Source of the DNA: Mesostigma viride
Lineage: Eukaryota > Streptophyta > Mesostigmatophyceae > Mesostigmatales > Mesostigmataceae
Assembly: GCA_009746045.1 (NCBI GenBank)
Contig: RPFO01000034.1
Span: forward strand, 1,658,146-1,722,145
Length of the DNA: 64,000 nt
Direction of reading: 5' to 3'
Shown piece after piece: positions 22,601 to 33,271 of the stretch. Within the stretch, counting starts at the first letter, position 1. Each line of letters begins with the position of its first letter. Below the pieces are notes generated by a model, which worked only from the letters and a program-made list of their open reading frames with translations, did not search any database and was not told the DNA's origin. A program made the translations under genes and the position numbers.

Positions 22601-25600
22601 ATTGGGAAAATGTTGAACAAAGGCGGGAGCATTTCCCCCCTACGGGCCAATCATGGCATGCATCGCTCGCTCTTCCCGTACCAACTCCTAGAAAGAGTCT
22701 CCCTATATAGCAATCTAACTATAGCACATAATATAGTAAACCCGTAGTATACAGCATCGCGTGTACAACCTTGGCTTTCCAGCCAGCGGGCCTGCCCCGC
22801 TCGTGTCCTACTTCTTTTTGAACTAGCTTTGACGCCCGCAAACCTAATACGGTCATCTGTACCACGTCAATGTAGAGCATCTGGCGGTCAAAGGGGAAGC
22901 GCCGGAACTCCATAGCGTTGTAGAACGACCCCTGCACGCGCTTGAGCCACACAACTGCGTCGCGCTGGTCGCCCAAACACACGCTGATGGACTCAAATCC
23001 GCCGCTGTCTGCGCCGGCGCATCATAAATTAGACATAGTGTGACAGACACAGAGAAGGGCGCACGCAGCGCGGAGATATGGGATCAGTGCAAGAGACAGA
23101 GGGAGGCACTTGTGCTGATGCTCCGTTGAGACAGCCATCAGACAGTCATCAGACAGCCATTAGAGACGAGCATGTGGCTGAGGGGGTTGTGGGTTAACCC
23201 TGGGTATGCCCCTAAACCCCCTCAGGTTCCGGGAGAGGCCTTTATATTCTCCCAAACCGGCGCCTCTAAATGTGTTCCAAGCCTATCTGTTGAGGGCTCT
23301 GGACCATGGGGCAGCCTTGCTGCATCAGCTATGAGTCAGCCGTGCTTTGCCCATACAGAGAGCCACTCTTTGCTGAGACGCCATCATGCCCTAGCCATTG
23401 CTTAGCCATCATCATCTTCCACCCCATGTCCGCAACTTTGCATAGATGCTGGAATTCATGGTGGTGCAGGTGCACCTCAGCTGTGCACCCCGAGTAGGTG
23501 GCAGTTTACACCCACCACCTGCAGGTTGTCGACTAGAATGTATTCAAAACCATAAGCCCCTTCTCAGGGATATGTGTTACATATCCTCCCCACAGAGGTA
23601 TGTTCTTAATTAATTAATGTGGCTGAGCGTGGGGGGAAGATTGGACATAGAACGCGGCCGGTAGCAGGTCTGGTGCGCGGGCACGCATGGGAGGCAAAGA
23701 GCAAAGTATGATTGATCAGTTATGCACCCGCTGCAGTCAGCATGCCTATTGCATCCCCAATGGCCGACAATACCATGGGAGTCTAGGTCATGCATGCACA
23801 CAAAGCCAATGAAAGCTTTGTGTGATGAAAGCGCCAGTTGCAGGCAGGCCCCGATGCACGCGTCAAGTAAGTTGGTGAATATGAAAGTAAGGCCGCGGGC
23901 ATTACTTATTCCCACCGCTGGGAAATCCTCCAGTGCATTCCAGAAACAGATGACTACCATAAAAGTATATAACAAACACTACTATCAGCACTACTATTCC
24001 TTTTGTTACTATGTACTCATGCTCACCATCGGGAAACTCCACCACGTTCAGGAAATACAGCGACGGCAGCCACACGGCGTCGCAGCAGACGTCACCGGAG
24101 CTGTTGCACCACTTGCCGCAGGAGGGGGGGGAGGATGCTGGTCCCGACCCACCGGTCCCGTTGCCAGCACCAGCATGACTGGGGGTAGTGCTATTGGGGG
24201 AAGCATTACTTGGGGGAGGGCTAGCTGGACCTGGATCAACGCGGTGTGCCTGGGCACACGCGAGGGGGTCCCGCCAGCTCAGCCGCAGGTAGAAGACAGC
24301 GCTGAATTGATAGGCGTCTGATGCGCATTGTTTGTGATGATGGGGTGGTGGTTAGAGATGACCGAGTCGTTGTTTGTGTGTTATATTCAGGAATATTATA
24401 TTTAGGTGGAGCGATGACTCGTGATATTCCGGCTATGTTTTTGTAAGGATGGGGCGATGTGACACGCTAGATGTGATGGGAAGATGATTCGTGACGGTGG
24501 AGTGGTGATTTGTCATGGTGAGGTGCTTAGTCATGATGATCAGAGGGCGATGTTGGACGGTCAATGTTGGCAGGTGATGGACCAGGGATGATTTGTTATG
24601 ATCGTGTTTACCGGGCATTTGTAGGTTTTGCGGGACAGCCGTGTGTGGCAGACGCACAGGGGAAGCCAAGGAAGCGGAAGACAATGAAGACAATGAAGAC
24701 AATGAAGACAAAGAAGACAAAGAAGACAAAGAAGACAAAGAAGACAAAGAAGACAAAGAAGACGAAGAAGACAAAGAAGACAAACAAGACAAAGAAGACA
24801 AAGAAGACAATGAAGACAAAGAAGACAAAGAAGACAAAGAAGACAAAGAAGACAAAGAAGACAAAGAAGACAAAGAAGACAAAGAAGACAAAGAAGACAA
24901 AGAAGACAAAGAAGACAAAGAAGACAAAGAGAGAGGAGACAGAGGAGGACCAGGGAGGGGCCCACGGAATGGGCACGATCCAGGGAAGTATGAGTATAGC
25001 AATGGGCTCAAGTCGAGAAGGGGAAAGAGGCCCAATCGATAATGGGAAAGAGGCCCAATCGATAAGGGGAAAGAGGCCCAGTCGACAATGGGAAAGAGGC
25101 CCAATTGATGATGGGAAAGAGGCCCAATTGATAATGGGAAAGAGTACCGATGGAAATGGGAAAGAGGCCCAATCGATAATAAGAAAGAGGCCCAATCGAT
25201 AATGGGAAAGAGGCCCAATCGATCATGGGAAAGAGGCCCAATCGATCATGGGAAAGAGGCCCAATCGATCATGGGAAAGAGGCCAATACATTCCCGGTCC
25301 ACCCCTAACACAGGAAAATCCAATTAGCCCAACTCCTGGGCTGGCCTGGGTGCGAAAGCTATGCGTGCATAATCAAAAGACTTCAAAGGCTCGAGAATGC
25401 GCTGTATGGTGGCATGCAATATCGATGCCCACAGGAACCAGATCGCTGGTGTCAGAAGAGGAACTCCTGCAACTGGGTTGCGTATCAGACGGTCAGAACT
25501 GGTAGAGCGTGCAGTACATCACGATAGAGTATTTTGAAAGAGCATGCAGTATATCACGATGGAGCGTTTTTATAGAGCGTGCAGTATATCACGCAAGCCC

Positions 25601-26095
25601 GCGTGACCCTGCGCGCTGCCCACCCGTTGGCCTACCTGTCGTTCACGTGCCACACGAGCACCGCACGCGTCACTATGTAGTGCCACAGCAGCACCAAGCA
25701 GTTGATACATCACACTACCACAGCCGGCATCACTACCGTACCCTGCTCGATTAAAATTAAATTAAATTAAATTATAACATGCCTCCGTACCCTGCTCGAT
25801 GCCCAGCAGTTTATCCACCATGGCGGACACGAAGACACGCCGGGGCAGCACACGGCCAGCATCGTCGAGTTCCTCGTACGTCGCTGCCCTGCAATTGCCC
25901 TGCGTCGGGCGCGTGAGCACGCACACCGTGGAGATGCGTCAGCTGGACCTTGCTTGAATTACAGGATCCAGGTTGCTGGGACCTTCGCGGCGCCGGACTG
26001 GCATTTACCTCAAAAGGGTCGCTTTGGCAATGTGAAATCAGGCAGCTCGAATGGACTACAGCTCCTAGCACCCAAATGATGATCAGTTTTCTCAT
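19699..26095 (-). CDS. Pentameric ligand-gated ion channel subunit A
   Basis: Cys-loop/pro-loop superfamily channel subunit, expected in a membrane. Exons (- strand): 26095-26009, 25899-25791, 24317-24027, 23008-22812, 21854-21036, 20427-19699. Phases match throughout and give 743 residues. There is a signal peptide (first ~23 residues), then an extracellular domain with FYLRLSWRDP, VWLPSLYFLN and EFRRFPFDRQ, the canonical loop motif. The two flanking cysteines of animal receptors are absent, as in prokaryotic members. TM1 is ~439-461 with the conserved Pro, TM2 ~465-486 (DVATRVGTLLTLFLTL), TM3 ~495-521 and TM4 ~722-742. A Gly/Ala/Ser/Pro-rich stretch of ~130 residues interrupts the domain before TM1. 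Ligand and ion selectivity cannot be read. The exon-4 donor (gtagga) is weak but lies at the same position in paralogue B. Confidence 0.92.
23183..23616 (+). mobile_element. 5'-truncated LINE in channel A intron
   Basis: 434-bp LINE 3' end with the terminal stem-loop (CCTC-cccaca-GAGG) and a TTAA-type tail. It is flanked by ATGTGGCTGAG at 23172-23182 and 23617-23627. It lies between channel A exons 4 (23008) and 3 (24027), antisense to the gene. Confidence 0.92.
24670..24930. repeat. AAAGAAGAC 9-bp minisatellite
   Basis: About 28 nonamers AAAGAAGAC with occasional AATGAAGAC variants, in the channel A intron between exons 3 and 2. The unit length is a multiple of three, so the array is open in several frames; none is a gene. 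Confidence 0.95.
25016..25285. repeat. ~22-bp minisatellite GGGAAAGAGGCCCAATCGAT
   Basis: About twelve copies of GGGAAAGAGGCCCAATCGAT followed by aa or ca and tg; one unit reads gtcgac and one gtaccgatgg. Same intron as the nonamer array. Confidence 0.95.
25752..25784 (-). mobile_element. ~33-bp LINE tail duplicating a splice donor
   Basis: On the - strand the insert reads GGAGGCATGTTATAATTT plus TTTAA repeats, identical in kind to the last bases of the LINE 3' ends at 33248-33271 and 32403-32440. It is flanked by the 16-bp duplication CCGTACCCTGCTCGAT (25736-25751 and 25785-25800). That duplication contains the last bases and donor of channel A exon 2, so the gene now has two copies of this donor 49 bases apart. 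The paralogue B has one. Confidence 0.85.
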
Positions 26096-27140
26096 CCTTG
26101 GACATACGCGCTACACGGGTCGGCCGGTGACCGTGCACGCTATAAATGATGGTGAACGTTGAAGTGGGAATCAACAGAAATGTAAGCGGTGCCTAGCAAT
26201 CCACCGAGGCCCGGAATTCCGTGACAAAGCCCCAAATGGCCTGGCAAACATGGGTTTTCGGGAATGGCTTGCCGCAACATAAGCCATCCAATCTGACGCC
26301 TGCACCGACGGCGGTCACCGTGCCCCTAAATATTTCGCAAACCGAGTGCACAATTTCTGTCACAACGCTTTTAAGTCGTACTGTGTGGAAAAGAAGATTC
26401 CGCTTACCAAAACTAATTTATCTGCCTGCCCGTGGCTACGGATGGCCATTAGCCTGCGGCAAAAAGGTGATTTGGCCAGCGTGAACACCGCTCCACTCGC
26501 CGGTCTTCCACTGAGACAGTGTAGCACTGAGAATTGAGAACACTACTTCCACCCGGCCCAAGAAAAAAAAGCGGGCAGGGATTACCTACTGGCTATATTT
26601 GGAATAAACGTACACCTATTTACCTGGAAAAAAAAAAAAAAAGCGGGCAGCACTACAGTACCTTCACCCGACGCCACGCGTCTGAGGCCGATCTTGCACG
26701 AGTACGGAGTATCTGCTAATAATAAGTAGCTGCTAATTTCAGGATACATACATGATTGGTCCCCGTTTTAGTAACTTCTAAGAGAAAAAATTCTAGGGTG
26801 ACACAAGGGTGACACTGTGACAGCTGCTGACTGCGGCGTGAGACACAACAACAACAACCACAACTGTGAACTGTGACAGCACTGTGACACTTTCAGAAAA
26901 GATCGATGAGGCCACAGTAATAATAATTGCCCACTTTTTCGTACTTCAGAAGTCCGTGGACTGGGGAGACACTGCCAACGCAAACACGACGTCAGCGACA
27001 GGCTGGAAATCCATGGTGATTACTTACAGGCGTAAAATGGTTGATGCCTCTGGATAAGACGGGCATTGACTCGCTAGCACCGGTCATTACTTCTTTCTAG
27101 ACCTTTGTGTGTGTGCTTTCTGATCGCCCACGAAGCCCAA
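26096..27140. promoter_or_regulatory. Divergent intergenic region between channel A and the small gene
   Basis: 1045 bases separate the start codons of two oppositely transcribed genes, so both promoters should lie here. Poly-A runs occur at 26564-26572 and 26629-26642 beside two copies of AGCGGGCAG. No convincing TATA box was assigned. Confidence 0.45.
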
Positions 27141-29688
27141 ATGCCAGCCAACGAGGATGTGTAAGTGCTAGCCCACCCGACTACGCGTGCTTTATTGTGG
27201 ATAATTATTTGGCGCAATTACCTTAGCAGATGTAGCGACGGACGCAACCTCTACAGCATGCACACGCGTGGCTTTTTACCAGTCAATTACATGAGTATAT
27301 ATTTATGCAGGCGAGTCATGCATGATAATTTGTATTGATTTGCGGGATAACAATCTGCAGACGCCGTCTTGCTTCAATGTCCATAATTTTCTACTGCGCC
27401 AGATTCCTTACTACGGGACCTTGTGACGTGACCAGTGGAGAAAAAGAGCCAAGCATTTCCTGCCTGAAGTAGTCCGCGAAATGTTTTGCTATTTTCAGTC
27501 CTATCTGTGCGATTGCCTTGCATTTAAGTCACACAAGTAAAAAAGCAACACGCAGTGCAGCCTTCACCAGAGAGGAATCGGTTTGAATTCATGGAGTTCT
27601 ACTAGGCCAGCCCAGGGAGTGGACGGACCAGCAACGGTCAGGAAGAGACTACAAAATTCTTGTGTGCAAGAATACCTGCTTTTTGCAGTAGGATATTTTG
27701 CTTAGGGGCCACCAGCGTGCCTTGTACGGAGTCAGTCATCCTATCCCTTTCCGATGCTGCCGCCCCAGCTATCTGTGGGTATACCCAAGTCATGGTCATG
27801 CGGCGCAGGGAGCTGCCACTTGGCATCCCAGGGTAGACCTCCCTTGCCTCTCCCTGGCTCGTGTGGACGCACCCAGGAAATAAACAACCCAACAACATGA
27901 AATTAGATGATCGCCCCCCCGCGAACGCGAGGGTTCTAGAAATGAGGTGGCATTACTGCGCCTGGCTGCTGTGGCTTCTGTACCACGGTCTCTCCTCCAT
28001 GGAACCCATGCCCACGGTGTGTCATCCATGATGTTGGTTGCGCGTTGCTCGGTGGGGTGCTGATGGTGACGTGTGCTGGTCGTGCCCTGATGACATGTGC
28101 AGGTACAAGGTGATTGGCCAGGAGACGGAGCGCCCACCGCAGCAGCAGGCGGCATCCACCGGGGTTGAGCTCAAGTACCTGGTGCCCCTGATCTATGCGC
28201 CGATGCTGCCGCTGAGTAAGTAAACCTGAATCTGGCGCCTCACACGCCAGACGTGCGGGCGCAAATCTGAGTTAGTAATGCTGGCGTCTCGCACGGGCAT
28301 GGGGTTTCCTGGTTTGGTTTGCCAGCGTAGCATGTCACTATGAGGACACCTACGTGCCGATGCTGCCGCCGAGTATAGAGTGTGCTTTGCTGGCATCCCA
28401 CACGGTTTAGCCAGCGGTAGTGCAGTAGTACTATACTGGCATCTCACACGGTTTAGCCAGCGTAGCGCCGTATGCTGGCATCCCACGCGGGTCTTTTGTT
28501 CTCACACCTCGCTCGCACTTGCATGTTTTCGAGCCAGCCTTACGCACGGTCCCCATGAATCTCTCTAAGACCCTACGTGGACGTTTAAGACTTGGCAGGT
28601 CGTAGGTGCCTGGAGGCTGAGTACCCTCTGCCCTCAGCATGCCCCTGGTTTGCCAGGTTTGTTGGTGCTCTGATGCACCGTCCTTTTCGATGAAAACACA
28701 CAAGAACGTCTGTTTTCTATTCGGTAGGTACTTGACATGCCTTGGAAGGAACTGGGTAGGCCGAGAAGCATCTTGCCGGCACATGGCGGCCTAGCACTGT
28801 TTCATGCACCCTTATGCTTTCGCGTGCACCACCCTTGTATTGCGCTCACCCTCACAATGCGGCCACCCCATGCACTGCCTGCACCCTCACACTGCGTGCA
28901 TGTACCGTGTTCACCCTTGCACTGCCGCCCGCCCCCAGTCCGCATCTCGCTGAGGAGCCGGCCCAAGCTAAGGGACCGTATGTTCGGCGGCGCGGTCGCT
29001 GCCGCGCTCATCCATGGCGGCTACATCATGTGCGTGTGGGCTAGCGTGTTGTGTTGTGGAGTGTCTACTTGGCACTTTTGGAGATTGACCACACCATTGT
29101 GTGTGAGCTATTGTGTGTTGTGGAATAGTAGGCAGTTTCGGAGATCAGGCGCAACATGGGTGTGTTAGCTGCTGGGTTTATGTTCCGTTCGTGTCATGTT
29201 GGTGGTATCGGAGACGTGCTACATGACGTGCGTGTGGTCTAGTGTGTGCATTTGTAGAGCGAGTGGGTCGATGGTGTAGGTGATCGGCTACATCATGTGC
29301 GTGTGGGTAGATGGTGTAGGCGATGGGGCGTTGTACTTGGCGTGTCCTGTGTGTGGCAGCACGTGTAACACCGCCCGGGTATTGTGTACGTACGCGCACA
29401 CGTACGCGTGCATTATGTACAGTACAAGCGCGGTGTACTTGTGACAGTACAACCAGTACGTATGGCCGTACGTGTCCTCGGTGTGCTAGTGTGCAGCGCA
29501 CGTGTTATAGTAACGTGTGTGCTCTTAGGGCTGCGAGGATGGCATCTCACGGATTTTATGTGGGAGGAATAAGTGTGCACTGCGGCCCTGCACGCACACC
29601 AGGCATGCTGTTAGAGGCCGTGCCGGCTGGCAGGGGTTGCTGGGCCAAAGTCAAAAAGGATGTTGCGCACCATCCATGTTGTGAATAA
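27141..29688 (+). CDS. Small four-exon protein, hydrophobic C-terminal half, function unknown
   Basis: Model: exons 27141-27160, 28103-28215, 28939-29029 and 29529-29688, giving 127 residues with consistent phases. The 20-base first exon (MPANEDV) and its donor GT/gtaagt fit the frame of exon 2. Exons 2 and 3 are the best supported. They read YKVIGQETERPP, a Gln-rich turn, ELKYLVPLIYAPMLPL and then RISLRSRPKLRDRMFGG followed by AAALIHGGYI. The pattern of a proline-flanked hydrophobic segment, a basic loop and a second hydrophobic segment suggests a small membrane protein. I do not recognise a named family. Exon 4 is the least certain part. Introns 2 and 3 contain decayed copies of the preceding exon ends. 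Confidence 0.6.
28225..28490. repeat. Imperfect tandem modules with decayed exon-2 end
   Basis: Repeated modules of the form CTGGCATCCCACACGGTTTA-gccagcg (near 28285, 28390, 28436, 28473). At 28351-28380 tacgtgccgatgctgccgcc-gagtat repeats the end of exon 2 and its donor (28195-28220) in altered form. Confidence 0.75.
29217..29312 (+). repeat. Two copies of the exon-3 end and donor
   Basis: The real exon end and donor read ggctacatcat-gtgcgtgtgg at 29019-29039. Near-identical copies occur at 29217-29238 and 29285-29308, the latter keeping ggctacatcat-gtgcgtg exactly. Confidence 0.8.
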
Positions 29689-32390
29689 ATTCTAACAGCA
29701 GCTCGCTAGCTCGAGAATTCCGGAAGCTGTAGCAATCGCGTCTCCTAAATTCCTGGGTAGTTTGCGCTCAATAATGCAAGCTACGGCCGTTTGCGGGCCA
29801 GGCCATGCAAGGCGAGACGCGCGGGGTCGCTAGATGCTACAGGTTGTCATGTCACGTGCGTGTCAGCACGGGGCGGAAATGGCCCTCCGAAGGTTTGGCA
29901 TCAGGGTGGCGGATGGTAGTGCGCGGCCGTCCGCCCGAGCTGTTGCAACGTGTGCCCATTGCAAAGCTACCTATGAACCTATCACAGCAAAGCTACCTGT
30001 CGCACTAGGGGATGGTCAGGAATCGGCCTTCAGTTGTTGGTAAAGGTGTGTGCATGTGTCGGACGCCTCCCAACTACTTTTTATTTGATTTTTTTTCCCC
30101 CTTCCAAATTGTGTTCCCTGCTTACCACATGCTGCTACGGCTTCGCATGGCAACCTGTGCTCCTGTTCCTAGCTTATTGGGGAGGTTTGGTCGATATCTG
30201 GGATGATTAATCGACGTCATGGATGGCTAATCGAAGTATGGGAATTCTAATGTTTATTCAAATCCGTCGCCTGTTCCTATCGTCCGACGGAACGCTGGAG
30301 CGGCTACGGCAGCTATCCCACGGGACAAGTACCATTTGAACATTAATTTTGGCATGCATGTGAGATGAGCTAGTCTATCCAGTTCAGGTATGACGCGCTC
30401 GACCTGCAACCCCACTTTCGCTGACTCCAAGCTGTGGCGTGTGCGCTCCCACGTGTGCCGTGCCCCTTTCCCCTCGTCCCTGTGTGCAGGAGCTCGCTGT
30501 ACAACAAGGAGAGCGGATCGCGCAATCCCTGGCAATAGCGCAAAGGCTTTAGGGTGGCTTTCACCGTGGCTAAGGCACCCCTAGACATGCCCCAGACGGC
30601 CCCAGCGCACCTTGTCCGGAGCCGCCCACCCCATACCCTAGAGCCCATACCCCAGAGCCCAGAGCCCAGGGCTGAGGAAGTGCTGAACACCGTCGACTGG
30701 TTACTTCGGTGTGCGGCTCATCGGGAGTTTAGGGGATCGTGGTGATCGTGCGCGGGTGGGTGCGTGGGCATGCAAGGCGCGGTTGCCTTTCCTGTTTTGG
30801 AGAGACCGTACGGCGCGTATCGCGCCTGATTCGACTCGATGATTCCGCAATGGAGTGTGTGGGGTGGTCCATCAGAGCCAAGGAGTGTGGGGGGTGGTCC
30901 ATCAGAGCCAAAGCAAGCAGGGCAAAGGTGCCGATGGCAAGGAAAGGCATTGTCGGTGCCAAGGCCCGGAAAGGCATCGTTGGTGCCAATGCAAAGGACA
31001 AGGCATGGTGGATCCTTTGATGGACTCCCAACACCTGGGGGGGGACGGCCGCTTGCCCTGTGAAGCTGCAGGCTGTCGCGGGGGCGGGGCTCGCCACAGC
31101 ACAGCAGGCGCAGTAGCCCAGGCCTTCTGGGAGCAGCGCAAGCGCTGTGCGTGAGCATGCCTAGCTGCCACGGTTGTGGGTGCTGTCATGGGGCAGGGAG
31201 CTGGTTGATGTGTGGGCCCTTTTGGCAGGCCAACCGTATACACAGGCCGAAGGTACAGACAGGCCAAAGTACAGACAGGCCAAACTTATACACAGGCCGA
31301 AGGTACAGACAGGCCAAAGGTACACACAGTCTTTCCACCCGATGCATGGAGATGCTGACGCCGCCAGCCGTCGTGAACGTGTGGGCACGCGACTGGCTTG
31401 CAGCTTGCCTCCTTCGCCACCTGCATTGGAAAAGGCAAGGTGGGTGCACCACAATGGCTGAGCCATGATGGCTGCAGGCATCGTCGCACATGCGCGCATC
31501 GGCATGGCCTGCGCCACCCTACGATGAGAACGCCATGCCACAAGCACGCCCTGCAAAGGGTTCGTCCCTCCCACCGGAACGCCATTGACTGGTTGGATAC
31601 ATTCGTGGGCCACGTCGCCAAGCCGGTATTTCCGCCCGTTTTACCAGCAGCGTTGGGACGTCTGTCCCTTGATCCCGCTTTGTCCCCTCCAGGCCTCCAC
31701 CAAAGGGAGCCAGTCAAGGCATCTGGTGTGCACGATTCCTCGACGGTTTGCCGAGAACCTGCTGTCACATGCAAATGGCATGCAGGCAACTGTGGCTGTG
31801 AATGAAATAGGTAATAGGTCTTCCAGTAGCTATGTGCAACATGAAGTGCCCTAGTTGGGAACATGTAGGCGTTGGTTAGGCTGCATGCTGCAGCGCGAGG
31901 CATGTACACAATTGAGCAAACGTTTACTTGAGGGAGTTAAGGCGAATGCGGCGCTTTTGTGTTGCTGTCGAATAGCAAGAGAGGTTGGTGACCTTCTCGA
32001 CCGCAGCAACTGCATCCCTTGCTGCGCGTGTACTGATGAAGCTACAAGATTATCCGATCATAACCGGGGGAACGGAGTGGATGGAATTTTCTGGTGTAAA
32101 GCATTCAGCTTTGGTGGCATATAGAATTCCTACATGGATTTGAAAGTGCTCTGTGATGATCCGAACCCATAATCATAACTTGCTTGGACATAAATCCCAC
32201 CTCAGTCTAGTCGAGGTACTACCCCCCACTGTACACCAATTAATTATCAAGGAGACAACCATATCATCATATAATTAATTAATTAGTAAAGAACATGCTT
32301 CATTATTATTCTGCTTCTTCTCAATTCCTTGTTATAAGTATTTTATTACTTTGTTATTTTATTTCAACTTTTTTCTTAATTTTTTTCTCT
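29689..32390. other. Intergenic; no gene recognised
   Basis: Mixed-composition sequence. Visible structure: a ~27-bp direct duplication at 30860-30915 (ggtggtccatcagagccaa), a purine-rich repeat of ggcatcg/ttggtgcca to about 31000, and a ~17-bp minisatellite (acaggccaaaggtacag) at 31240-31335. From 32200 it becomes A/T-rich. No open frame shows recognisable homology. Confidence 0.6.
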
Positions 32391-32402
32391 CCTTCGCCAC
32401 TT

Positions 32403-32950
32403 TTATAAATTAAATGAAATTATAACATGCCTCCGTTTGGAGATCATGTAGCACATATTCCTTGATGGGTGGTGGAGTAAGTAAGTAAGTAAGTACTTGC
32501 GTGTCATGCGCAAAGGCATGCCACGGAGTACTATGCTAATCTCATTAGAAAAATAATTACACAAAAGGTTAGACAAATATCGTCTGCATCATCGTGGTGG
32601 AGTGGAGAGAGCCGCGTAATCGGACTATCCTAACGCTAATCGATCTAGTCTAGAAAAATCCTAACTACCCTACTCATCAAATCAAACGCCTCCTCCGCTT
32701 GGGGGGAGGTGGCTTGCCCACAGGGGCTGGCGTGTGAGCCTTGACAATCAAAAGAGAGTGGATGCGGTATTGAAACTGGGCTGGGACCAGTAGGTCATCC
32801 AGCAACATCTGGACGTAGTTCGTGACATGTTTCCCAACCCTTTTGGGAATGCCCTTGGGGCCAGGCCAGGTCAGAATGTGCCACCCTGGCTGGCCAAGCC
32901 GCTGGGGGCCTGCCAGACCAAGGGCGGTGTCGACTTGGCTGGTGCGAGCA
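32403..32950 (-). mobile_element. 5'-truncated LINE (C-terminal ORF2 plus 3' UTR)
   Basis: Read on the - strand this encodes the C-terminal end of a LINE ORF2: LARTSQVDTALG, a WHILTWPGPKGIP stretch, VPAQFQYRIHSL and AHTPAPVGKPPPPKRRRR. The 3' UTR, terminal stem-loop (CTCC-aaac-GGAG) and an A/T tail follow. Flanking duplication CCTTCGCCACTT at 32391-32402 and 32951-32962. The same protein tail is found in the copies at 32995, 37926 and 46496. Confidence 0.88.
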
Positions 32951-33271
32951 CCTTCGCCACTTCTCTATTTATTATTCTCACAGTTATGTTTGTTTGCCCA
33001 GCCCAGTTTGAGCACCGCATCCACTCTCTCTCCCGTCTTTGGACTGCCATGCAGGACAAGACGCGGTGGAAGAAAATTGTCAAGGCGCACACGCCCGACC
33101 CTGTGGGCAAGCCACCTCCCCCCAAGCGGAGGAGGCGTTTTGATGAGTAGTGCAGTTAGGATTTTCTAGATAGAGTTAGGATAGTTCGATCACGCGGCTT
33201 CCTCCACCCCATCCATCATGAAATATGTGCTACATGACCTCCCCACGGAAGCATGTTATAATTTAATTTAA

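Noticed and set aside
30739-31158. Open frames at 30.7-31.2 kb as a gene
   Set aside because: Built from short direct repeats, open in several frames, and without recognisable homology.
32403-32950. Twin-priming (5' inversion) in the LINE, suggested by a + strand frame at its right part; same idea for 37926-38364
   Set aside because: Reading the proper strand shows both copies are colinear with the LINE protein at 46496-47032; the opposite-strand frames are shadows.
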